Assembly: GCF_000383855.1 (NCBI RefSeq)
Contig: NZ_KB912877.1
Span: 3,948,728 to 4,012,727, forward strand
Source: Methylobacter marinus A45
Lineage (GTDB): Bacteria > Pseudomonadota > Gammaproteobacteria > Methylococcales > Methylomonadaceae
Length of the DNA: 64,000 nucleotides
Direction: 5' to 3'
Part shown: positions 52,951 through 60,829 of the stretch, piece by piece
Layout of the letters: each line of letters starts with the position of its first letter
Position numbering within the stretch: position 1 is the stretch's first letter
Program-made: the position numbers and the translations under genes
Notes under the pieces: model-generated
The model's database searches: none
Told to the model about the DNA's origin: nothing
Seen by the model: the letters and a program-made list of their open reading frames with translations, nothing else

Positions 52951-54648
52951 TCAATTGGTTTTTAATTGATTCAACAAATTAACAGCGGCTTCTTTCTCCG
53001 GAAATGGTTGCTCGGACTTTTTAATGTTTTCCAGTATTTCAATGGCCTGTTTATTATTGCCGTTAACAGAATATGCTTCAGCCAGATGAAATTGGATATC
53101 ATTAGCCTGAGGCGCTGATGCGGCCGCTTTTTCAAGCAGGGCTAGTCCTTCCTGGTGCTGTCCCTGTTTAATCAAGATATAGCCATAAGTATCGGCAACC
53201 ATCGCTGAACCGGGCGCCTTGTTGTAAGCGCTTTTGGCTAATTCCAGGGCTTGGGGCTTATGTTGCAGGGAATAGATACCGGCCAGATTGTTTAACGCAA
53301 GGGCATTATCGGGTTGATCAAGCAGTATCGCTTGATAATGCGTTTCAGCTTGTTCATAGTTTTGCCGCTGTAAATGGATAGCGGCCAGCTTAAAATGGAT
53401 TGCATTATTCTCAGGATTTTTTTCCAATTCGCTGTTGAGAAATTGGAGAGCTCCGGCCGGATTATCCTGGACATTCATCAGATCGGCTATGATAAATAAA
53501 ATCTTATTGTTCGGTGCGACTTGATAGACTTGCTGATAGGCGGCAAGGGCTTTATCAAGTTTTTTCTCCGCCAGATACACATCACCCTGCAACATTTTAC
53601 CAATGGCCATGGCTGGGAACTGTCTGTTTATTCTGTCCACATTTTCCAAAGCTTCCCGGTAGCGTTTGAGTTTGGTTAAATAAGCGGTTCTAAAAATAAG
53701 GGCCTGCGGCTTGCTGGGATCTATCTCTGATGCCTCGTCCAATAATTTAAAGACTTCCTTTTCTTTATCAGGATGCTCGATAAATAACCGTGCAAGCAAC
53801 AGCCGGTGGTTAATATCCTGTTTATCCAGGTTAACGAGTTGAAGCAGTGTCTGTTCGGCCGACTGTCTCTGTCCATTAATAAGCTGCGCGCCGGCCAGTG
53901 TGGAAAGCGCCATACTGTTATTTGGATAACGTCCCGCTATCTCCTGACCTAACGATAAAATTTTATCGGGTTGTTTATTGGCTGCATAAAATTTACTTAA
54001 ATGCTTGATTACTTCTATTTCGGCCGCGACATTTCCTTTGGTCTTGTTAAGTGCGGTCAATAATATATTTTCTACTTCCCGGGGATTTTTCTCCTTATGG
54101 GCGATATCAGCCAGCACCAGATAAGCCTTGATTGATTTATTATTAATAGCTAAAGCTTTGTTTGAATACTCTTTGGCTTTGTTCAGATCGTCCGCATCTA
54201 AAGTCAGTTTGGCCAACCCAAGATAAGCGGTCAGATTGTCTGGATCCAGTTGGATTGCTTTTTGAAAGCTCTGTCGGGCTGAAGTGGTGTCTTTTTCCAG
54301 GATTTCCAGCAGGGCTTGTAAATTATAGAACTCCGGTTCGCGCGGGTTTTGTGCTAACAGCGCGGTGATTTCAGTCCTGGCATCCGCAAGCTTATTTTGT
54401 TTGAGCAGATCAAAGATCTCAAGATAGCTTTTTTTCTTGTTGCTGTTTTCATTCTGTTGCAAAGTTTCCAGAAATGAAGAAGAACTTTCCAATTCATCCG
54501 GCTGCACTCCAATTTGATCTAAATCATTAAAATTGCTTTGCTGATTTTCCGGAAGATCATAGATTGCAGCCATGGTGGAACTCGAAGTCAAAATGCTAAT
54601 GGCTATTGCAATAAGACGGCGTTTTACTCTCAGGGTATTATTTTTCAT
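52951..54648 (-). CDS. Exported TPR-repeat protein (PEP-CTERM locus)
   Basis: This 565-residue protein has an N-terminal signal-like segment (ending TMAAIYDLP near 28) and then at least ten tetratricopeptide repeats. Examples are EFYNLQALLEILEKDTTSAR, LTAYLGLAKLTLDADDLNKA and ALALNNLAGIYSLQHKPQAL. It is shorter than the about 900-residue PrsT family of PEP-CTERM loci but similar in style. A periplasmic or outer-membrane scaffold for exopolysaccharide or protein export is likely. It is convergent with the PEP-CTERM gene and transcribed after the second acyltransferase. Confidence 0.78.
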   Translation of the reverse strand: MKNNTLRVKRRLIAIAISILTSSSTMAAIYDLPENQQSNFNDLDQIGVQPDELESSSSFLETLQQNENSNKKKSYLEIFDLLKQNKLADARTEITALLAQNPREPEFYNLQALLEILEKDTTSARQSFQKAIQLDPDNLTAYLGLAKLTLDADDLNKAKEYSNKALAINNKSIKAYLVLADIAHKEKNPREVENILLTALNKTKGNVAAEIEVIKHLSKFYAANKQPDKILSLGQEIAGRYPNNSMALSTLAGAQLINGQRQSAEQTLLQLVNLDKQDINHRLLLARLFIEHPDKEKEVFKLLDEASEIDPSKPQALIFRTAYLTKLKRYREALENVDRINRQFPAMAIGKMLQGDVYLAEKKLDKALAAYQQVYQVAPNNKILFIIADLMNVQDNPAGALQFLNSELEKNPENNAIHFKLAAIHLQRQNYEQAETHYQAILLDQPDNALALNNLAGIYSLQHKPQALELAKSAYNKAPGSAMVADTYGYILIKQGQHQEGLALLEKAAASAPQANDIQFHLAEAYSVNGNNKQAIEILENIKKSEQPFPEKEAAVNLLNQLKTN

Positions 54649-54787
54649 GGGATAACCTTATTCATTGTAAATAATATTATCAACGTGTGGATTTGCCAGA
54701 GCATAATCCGGCCTATATGCGATTTGTTAAGCAATACAATACTAACGTCAAATATTGTCTGCCTAAAGCATTAATTACATTTTGATT

Positions 54788-55537
54788 TTATATTGAGGTC
54801 CAATACGTCTCTTCGATTTGCTCATAGATCCATTGGTATAAAATTTTCAATTCAGGATCCATCTTATTCATGGCGGACTGTGTTTTTTTAATGTAATAGG
54901 GGGCTCGAATCCCATGGTAGTCAATGGTTTTTCCTGCCTGCTGAAAAATGATGCCTGATCTTTTCAGCAATCTCGGAAGGAACGGCTCCATCATTGCAAA
55001 TATGTTAGAGCGCCCGGTCATATCCGTCAGTGCCGTTGCTGCCAGAAAGCAGGAAACCGCGATCAGCGAAAATGTCCGTTTCTCATGATCAGAAAAATTC
55101 ATAGCATCACCGAAACGGGTCAACGCTTCTCCCGAACGTCTGCGGAAAGTGCTGTCAACTGCCAGACGCGATATTTCGCAAATTGTTTCGCGATCTAAAT
55201 TTAAGCTTTTAATAAATTCATGATCGAGGCTTTCAGAACAATATTTTTCAAATGGCAGCAAGGCTTCGCCTTTATTGCCGGTAGTCGGAACCAAGCGCAC
55301 GCAACCGGCAGGGAGTCCGGTCATTTTATGGGTGATTAAACAGTGCAGAGACAGATCGTCAAATTCATCGTATTCCTGTTTATCCGGAAACCGGTCAGGG
55401 GACTCGTAGTGAAATTCATCACAATAAACATGGTATCTTATCGCGTAAACTTTACTTTTTATTAGAGGCGTATGAGCAAAATCCACAGTAAAGTATTTTT
55501 TAAAGCTTTCAACCAGTGTTTGATTTTTTTCCGACAT
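54788..55537 (-). CDS. PEP-CTERM/exosortase-associated acyltransferase (LuxI-like), copy 2
   Basis: This 249-residue protein is a paralogue of the acyltransferase at 47521-48264, sharing YAIRYHVYCDEFHYES, GCVRLVPTTG and ICEISRLAVDSTFRRR. The conserved Arg and acidic residues match the LuxI-like active site. It most likely attaches an acyl chain to an amino-acid-like amine. It lies 139 bp upstream of the TPR gene on the same strand; the two acyltransferases bracket the PEP-CTERM gene region. Confidence 0.85.
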   Translation of the reverse strand: MSEKNQTLVESFKKYFTVDFAHTPLIKSKVYAIRYHVYCDEFHYESPDRFPDKQEYDEFDDLSLHCLITHKMTGLPAGCVRLVPTTGNKGEALLPFEKYCSESLDHEFIKSLNLDRETICEISRLAVDSTFRRRSGEALTRFGDAMNFSDHEKRTFSLIAVSCFLAATALTDMTGRSNIFAMMEPFLPRLLKRSGIIFQQAGKTIDYHGIRAPYYIKKTQSAMNKMDPELKILYQWIYEQIEETYWTSI

Positions 55538-56583
55538 AACACCGCCTATATCTCAAGTTATGTTTTTTTAGTGCCCCCCCGATGTGTTTCAGTACCATGG
55601 ATCTTGGTCTTCATGCCAAGCGCCTGCTAGTTTGCCCAAACCAATCACGATTTCGATTATTTTTTTAAAACAAAAGCTTATTAGCACTTATTCAATCAAA
55701 GTCTGATTGGTTTTTTCTCAAATATCAGGATTATGTCCGCGGTAGCAGAGCGGAAATAATTTATCTGTAGTTCATACAGACAAGCGGCAATAAAAAAATA
55801 TCCTTTTTCTTATATTTAACCGACATTCCGCAGCCAATTCAGCCACTACCGGAATAATATGAAACATGGAAATCACCTAATAATTTGCGAGGCGGCTCAT
55901 ACAAATCAAAGGGGGCGCCTGTATCGTGCGGATGCATTGTAGGGGCGGACCTACGTGTCCGCCCTGTTTCGGGTGCACAACAGGCTATCGGGGAACCGCA
56001 GGTCAAAGGCGAACCGTTGAGCAAGAGCGGACACACAGGTTCGCCCCTGCGTATTACGGTATCAGGGCAGCAATCCGTAGGAATTGCCAGATTAAAACGC
56101 CTGGGAATCAAGGAAAATGAACAGGCCGATTAACAATCGATACGGAAATAATTCTGAATGGATCAAATTTTGCCGCGGAATGTAGGATTTAATATCCGCT
56201 TTGTCTGGCTTGATGTAACTGTGGATGTTGTAGTTGTTATAGCGTTTTTATGGCATGAATTGTTCCATACGCTTATTGCCAGGCTGTCCATCAGTCTGTT
56301 ATTAGCCGGAAATTGCCGATATTAAATGTCAGGAAATTAATTCAATGGCATCCGTGCCAATGCGAAGCAGACCCTATAAATAGAAAGTTTCAGGTTTTTT
56401 GAAAAATTAATCCGCATATTTGACGCTGATCCTTGTCTCTAGATCATCAATCAACTAGTATCCCTTTCTGTAAGTTAATTGATAACTTGACTCCTTATCC
56501 ATGTCGCGACAAAAAAGCCAATGGAAAAAAGGGGGGAAGTGAAGGCGGATTGTTATAGTCAATATAATTTTAAGGATATAACT
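55538..56583. other. 1-kb gene-free region with an inverted-repeat element
   Basis: Apart from the repeat at 55939-56050, the stretch shows no supported gene. A short TGGCA/TGCCA palindrome lies near 56350. It probably also holds promoters of the divergent genes at its two ends. Confidence 0.45.
55939..56050. repeat. GC-rich inverted-repeat element (about 112 bp)
   Basis: The left arm GTAGGGGCGGACCTACGTG and the right arm, read in reverse complement, GCAGGGGCGAACCTGTGTG agree at about 21 of 26 positions over the full arm. The interior has no coding frame. Composition is far more GC-rich than the flanks. This type of unit is commonly dispersed in proteobacterial genomes. Confidence 0.6.
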
Positions 56584-57198
56584 ATGCTAAAAAATATGTC
56601 ACTTTTTATCATCATCATGCTTACTTTTAATGGTTGCTCCCTGAATCGCTATAAGGAAGTCAAGGATACCGATTGGGTTGGGGTCAGTTATGATGCGGCA
56701 AATACGCTGCAGCAACAAATGAGCAGACCCTTACCGAAGAACTCTTTGATTGTTGTCAGCACATTGCTTAATGTAGATGACTTGAAACAGACTTCTTCCT
56801 TCGGCCGGATTGTCGCCAATCAGATTGCTTCAGCTTTTCATAACGCCGGCTATCGAATTATCGGTATGGAAATGCCGATAGACCTTTTCACCATGGAGGA
56901 AGGCGGTGCATTACATCTTACCGATGAAGTCAAAGCCATGCTGAGACAATATAATCCAGCTGCCTTAGTGGGAGGGGTATACGCCCCAGGCAAGAGAACC
57001 GGCTATGTTTCCCTGCGCATAGTCGACCTGAACGACAGAACCATTATATCGTCCACGGATCTGTCTATACCGATGGGTCCGGATGCCAAGCTTCTACTGG
57101 AGTCCAAGGAAGTCGGTTCCAATGACATAAAGACCAAGCAATCAGGAGAAGCGGGATCGGTAAATGAAACCGATATTGATCCGCAGGGAGGATTCTAG
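56584..57198 (+). CDS. FlgO-like outer-membrane lipoprotein
   Basis: I use ATG 56584, after AAGGATAT, rather than the open frame starting 56521. The 204-residue protein has a lipoprotein signal with the lipobox FNGCSL (Cys18). The following domain resembles FlgO/FlgT-type lipoproteins: NTLQQQMSRPLPKNSLIVVS, then SSFGRIVANQIASAFHNAGYR and GTYSLR-like GYVSLRIVDLNDRTIIS. No flagellar genes are close, so a more general envelope role is likely. It is not visibly part of an operon. Confidence 0.75.
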   Translation: MLKNMSLFIIIMLTFNGCSLNRYKEVKDTDWVGVSYDAANTLQQQMSRPLPKNSLIVVSTLLNVDDLKQTSSFGRIVANQIASAFHNAGYRIIGMEMPIDLFTMEEGGALHLTDEVKAMLRQYNPAALVGGVYAPGKRTGYVSLRIVDLNDRTIISSTDLSIPMGPDAKLLLESKEVGSNDIKTKQSGEAGSVNETDIDPQGGF

Positions 57199-57663
57199 AG
57201 TCATAAGGGATTAATAAGTCCAGGTTAAATAGCCTGGATGTCGGCCAGTAATCGGGGCGGCGGGTGTGAGGCTGTCACAATAGTAAAATCGCCCCGGTAA
57301 AGCGTGGATTGGCCAATACCCATATCGGCGGACCAGCTTATTCAGGGTTTATACGCAGTTTATGACCATGGCGATTTTAGCCAGAAATTGTCGACTATGT
57401 GCCTGATTTCAAAAAACAAGGAAACTTTTCGAAGCATCAATATCTAAGGAACATGGACGTGTTTCAGTTTTTATAGATTATGTAACGACTCTTATCAGAT
57501 GACACAAGGACATGGATTCATATGTGTGTCACCGTACAGACCAATTCCGGTCCTGTAGCTACAGTATTTTTAAGTTTACGGCGAAAGCGGTATTGTTCGC
57601 CTCTAAGCTGAGTCCCTGTTACGGGGAATTTCATTCTTTTTATTAACTATCAGGAGAATAGAG
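57199..57663. other. Gene-free stretch upstream of csbD-like gene
   Basis: These 465 bp hold a short CCAGG/CCTGG hairpin right after the lipoprotein gene (57214-57235) and otherwise no supported gene. The 3' end must contain the promoter of the CsbD gene; a strong AGGAGA binding site lies just before it. Confidence 0.4.
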
Positions 57664-57864
57664 ATGGCTTGGGATCAAATAGAAGGCAACTGGAAACAGT
57701 TTAAAGGAAAGGTGAAAGAAACCTGGGGTGAATTGACCGATGACGAACTCGATCAAGTCGCAGGCAAGCGGGATGTATTGCTAGGAAAGATCCAGGAGCG
57801 CTATGGCATTGAAAAAGACGAAGCGGAACGGCGACTCCGGGATTTTGAAGATCGCATCCATTAA
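57664..57864 (+). CDS. CsbD-family stress protein
   Basis: This 66-residue protein matches CsbD throughout: DQIEGNWKQFKGKVKETWGE at the start, then LTDDELDQVAGKRDVLLGKI and a C-terminal KDEAERRLRDFEDR. CsbD proteins are small, hydrophilic, general-stress proteins of unknown action. AGGAGA precedes the ATG. It stands alone between two long gaps, as is common for this family. Confidence 0.92.
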   Translation: MAWDQIEGNWKQFKGKVKETWGELTDDELDQVAGKRDVLLGKIQERYGIEKDEAERRLRDFEDRIH

Positions 57865-58368
57865 TCGTTGCATTTGTTTTCTCAGGAGAAAAGGCGCGGC
57901 TCGTCGAAATGAATTAGACACTTTGATAATAATGCTGATCCAGGTCTAGCGTTTTATCAAAAAGAGCCCCCTTTTCAGGGACATTATGGTCAAACTCATC
58001 CTGTAGCAGAAGCGCAGTCTCGCCCGAAGCTAACAGGGTGAGTTTAAGTTTGGCGTTTTTTTAATGTCTCGTCGCAATAGAGGCTGGAAGCTAGGGTCGG
58101 CAATGGCTTGCGCAGAAACAAGAAAGCCCGCGCATGGCTGCACAATTTTCAAGAATCCCTGCCTGCATGTATAGCCGGCTGCCGGATTATGTTCGGACCT
58201 GTTCGGTTGCCGCGGGTTGAGACCGATCATTGCATTGATCCTGATCTTTGTCAGCAGAATCCAGCCATGATTAGGAACTTGGGAATTAGGAGTGACCTTG
58301 ACCAATTGGCAATTCATCAGTTGCAAATAGCCAAGACTTTTAACCACCACTTATTTAAGGAATACCCC
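57865..58368. other. Gene-free stretch before the BON lipoprotein gene
   Basis: The 504-bp interval contains an open frame continuous with the BON gene from 58108, but the lipoprotein signal starts at 58369 and the upstream residues look random. No other feature was identified. Confidence 0.4.
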
Positions 58369-58836
58369 ATGAATATAAAAAACGACCAACGAACGATCCT
58401 TTCACATAGCGTATTTGTTGCTCTCTTATTATCTGCCTTCATCAGTTTAACCGGCTGCAAGGAAGAGGGGCCTGCTGAAGAGGCCGGCAGAAGGACTGAT
58501 GAAGCCGCTGAAAGAACCAACGAAAGACTTGAGGAAATGACTGAACAAAGACAGGAAGCGATTGAGGAGAGGGAAGAATCCATGGGGAGCGAATCCGGGT
58601 CGGTTGAACAATACCTGGACGATTCAGCCATTACCGCCAAGGTTAAAGCGGAAATGGTAGCCGATCCCATACTCAGCGCCACCAAGATCGATGTCATCAC
58701 CGAGAAAGGCGTGGTCAAACTGAGCGGCGTCGTTGATTCACAGCAAAGTGTTGACAGGGCGCTGGAAATTACCCGTGGGATTAACGGTGTGCAATCGGTG
58801 GAAAACAATCTGGTGGTTACACCGGTTCCGGAATAA
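58369..58836 (+). CDS. BON-domain lipoprotein
   Basis: From ATG 58369, after TAAGGA, this encodes 155 residues. The lipobox ISLTGCKE places the acylated Cys at 30. An Arg/Glu-rich helix (about 35-70, with AERTNERLEEMTEQRQE) follows, then a BON domain (SAITAKVKAEMVADP and VVKLSGVVDSQQSVDRAL). BON domains bind phospholipid and help keep the envelope intact under stress. It ends 13 bp before the BON-DUF1207 gene, so the two are cotranscribed. Confidence 0.85.
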   Translation: MNIKNDQRTILSHSVFVALLLSAFISLTGCKEEGPAEEAGRRTDEAAERTNERLEEMTEQRQEAIEEREESMGSESGSVEQYLDDSAITAKVKAEMVADPILSATKIDVITEKGVVKLSGVVDSQQSVDRALEITRGINGVQSVENNLVVTPVPE

Positions 58837-58849
58837 AACGAGGTATTTC

Positions 58850-59968
58850 ATGCGCTGTCTGATCAGTGTTTTTATTACCTTGCTTTGCCTTTCCGGCGCT
58901 GGCGCGGCGCCGGTAGAGGATGCCTATATTGCCGGATATGCCGCCAGCATACTTCAGCGGGAGTTCAAGCTGGGCAGCCAGTCATTAAGCGTCAAGAACG
59001 GCATCATCACGATTCATGCGGATGATTTAAAAAATACCGGCCGGGGCAAAGTCATGGATGCCTTGTCGAGTATTCCGGGCGTAGCCGGAGTTGAGATGGT
59101 TGAAGGAGGCGAGCGGCTGGCGTCAACTCCTGCCGAAACAGGCGTTCATGGTACGGTACGGACGGGCGGGGAGCTAGCGTTGCAGACCGGATTCTTGCCG
59201 ACAGGCCATCTGTTTGAGCGGTTACTGGCCGACCCCCGCTGGCCCCACTTTTCAGCGTCATATCGTTATACGAGTGTCAGCGGCGATTTTGAGGACACTG
59301 TCAATATAGGATCAGTCAGCTTCGGTGAAACCATACCGTTTTATCGCGGAAACTTAAGCTTCGGACGGCGATTCGCGGGACAGTGGGAGGTCGGACTTCA
59401 AGGGGGCGTCTTCAGTGATTTCAACCTCGATGCGCCTTCATCGGATTTAATCAATAGCGATTTTTACGGAGCTTTGTATTCAAGCCTGCGTATCGGCAAT
59501 TTCTCGGCTTTCAGCCGGCTCTTTCATCAAAGTTCCCATCTCGGCGACGAGTTTTTGCTACGGACCCGCATACAACGGGTAAATTTGAGTTTCGAAGGGA
59601 TAGACTTGAAACTCTCTTATGAATTTCCTTACGGTATTCGCCTGTATGGCGGAGGCGGCGGCTTGGTTCATAAGGAGCCACGCTCGCTCAAGCCCTGGTC
59701 GGTGCAATACGGGATTGAGTTCAGGAGTCCATGGCACATGGATTTTGCCGCCTTGCGGCCGATTGCGGCGGTGGATCTTAAAAACTACGAAGAGAACGAT
59801 TGGCAAACCGATGTATCGGCACGTGCCGGCGTTCAATTTGAAAACTTGCAAGTGATGGGACGGCATTTTCAGGTGCTTGTGGAGTATTTCAACGGACACT
59901 CTCCGAGTGGCCAGTTCTACAACGATAAAATCGAATACATCGGACTGGGTGCCCATTTTCACTTTTAA
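58850..59968 (+). CDS. Exported BON-DUF1207 outer-membrane protein
   Basis: ATG 58850 with a preceding GAGG gives 372 residues. A signal peptide ends near residue 20 (GAGAAP), a BON-like domain covers about 25-85, and the rest matches DUF1207: ERLLADPRWPHFSASYRY, WEVGLQGGVFSDFNLDAPSS, INSDFYGALYSSLRIGN and a C-terminal beta-barrel-like ending with aromatic FHF. Alternating hydrophobic strands suggest an outer-membrane beta structure. The fusion of BON and DUF1207 in one protein is noteworthy. It follows the BON lipoprotein gene. Confidence 0.8.
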   Translation: MRCLISVFITLLCLSGAGAAPVEDAYIAGYAASILQREFKLGSQSLSVKNGIITIHADDLKNTGRGKVMDALSSIPGVAGVEMVEGGERLASTPAETGVHGTVRTGGELALQTGFLPTGHLFERLLADPRWPHFSASYRYTSVSGDFEDTVNIGSVSFGETIPFYRGNLSFGRRFAGQWEVGLQGGVFSDFNLDAPSSDLINSDFYGALYSSLRIGNFSAFSRLFHQSSHLGDEFLLRTRIQRVNLSFEGIDLKLSYEFPYGIRLYGGGGGLVHKEPRSLKPWSVQYGIEFRSPWHMDFAALRPIAAVDLKNYEENDWQTDVSARAGVQFENLQVMGRHFQVLVEYFNGHSPSGQFYNDKIEYIGLGAHFHF

Positions 59969-60157
59969 ACGATAAGCGTTCAAAGAATTGCGCCTGATGC
60001 AGTGCGCTTTGTCCTTAAAATGTATTATTGGTTATACCAAGGAATTTATTCGGATCCGAATTCCAATATGCCTGGCCGGTTTCTTCATGGATGGCAATCA
60101 TCCTGCTCATCCATAATGTAATCGTCATCAATTGACGGCCTTTTAGGAGAAATGGAA

Positions 60158-60307
60158 ATGCTTGAAACTTTAGCGGTTGTCTTGATTATCCTTTGGTTGC
60201 TTGGCCTGGTGTCTTCATACACACTGGGCGGATTTATTCATATCCTTTTGGTTATCGCACTGATAGTGATCGTGGTTCGTATTATTCAAGGTCGAAGACC
60301 GATTTAG
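60158..60307 (+). CDS. Small membrane protein, lmo0937 family
   Basis: This 49-residue protein (too short for usual gene lists) reads MLETLAVVLIILWLLGL followed by SSYTLGGFIHILLVIALIV and a basic RIIQGRRPI tail. It has two membrane helices and the family-typical TLGGFIHILLVIA. AGGAGA lies 7 bp before ATG 60158, while ATG 60152 would be too close. Function unknown; the family is often stress-linked, and CsbD and BON neighbours agree with that. Confidence 0.85.
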   Translation: MLETLAVVLIILWLLGLVSSYTLGGFIHILLVIALIVIVVRIIQGRRPI

Positions 60308-60829
60308 ATACGGCAATATTTTTTAGCTTTGCCGGATAAGTTTTAATCTTGCTTCGATTCCGCTGATATTTTAGTGCGCTCACCACATTCCCCGGTATTT
60401 AAGTTCAAGGAGTTGGAGAAAATATTAAAGTTAATGAGTCTCAGAAGATAAATCGGCGAAACACCCAGGTAAGAAACAATCTCGAAGCGACTTGGATATT
60501 CCTCGACTCAGAATAAAGCATTACAGGGTATGTCATATCCTATGAAACAGCTCTAGTAGTCAGTCAATTTAATTATGGCGGGTAAATTGTAGGTGCGAAT
60601 TCATTTATGCCCTTCAGGGTATTCGCACTATTCGCAAGCTATGAATGCTCTGCAAATTTTACTCGTCAGAACAAGGCTGACTGAGTACTAGTTTGTCTTA
60701 CCGCTGCGCAAGAGTCAGGAGGCTGCCAGAGAATCAATAATGATATCAAAATCGTGCGCGGTATCGTTTTAAGGGACTGTAGGGTGACAGAATCAATCGG
60801 TGTCGAACTCGGGCGAGGAGAACAGCAGC
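60308..60829. other. Gap before the glucan synthase, with a repeat element
   Basis: The 522-bp stretch contains copy 2 of the 139-bp element (60553-60691). Only a short CGGCAA/TTGCCG pairing near 60311-60334 was seen otherwise. The promoter of the glucan synthase should lie between the element and 60830. Confidence 0.45.
60553..60691. repeat. 139-bp inverted-repeat element, copy 2
   Basis: It begins CTAGTAGTCAGTCAATTTAA and ends GACTGAGTACTAG, whose reverse complement matches the left end. Same length as copy 1 at 50378-50516 and about 78 percent identical without gaps. It lies about 140 bp upstream of the glucan synthase start. Confidence 0.75.

Noticed and set aside
56350-56370. TGGCA/TGCCA palindrome as a possible sigma-54 or operator site
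   Set aside because: It lacks the -12 element and does not sit at the right distance from a gene start.
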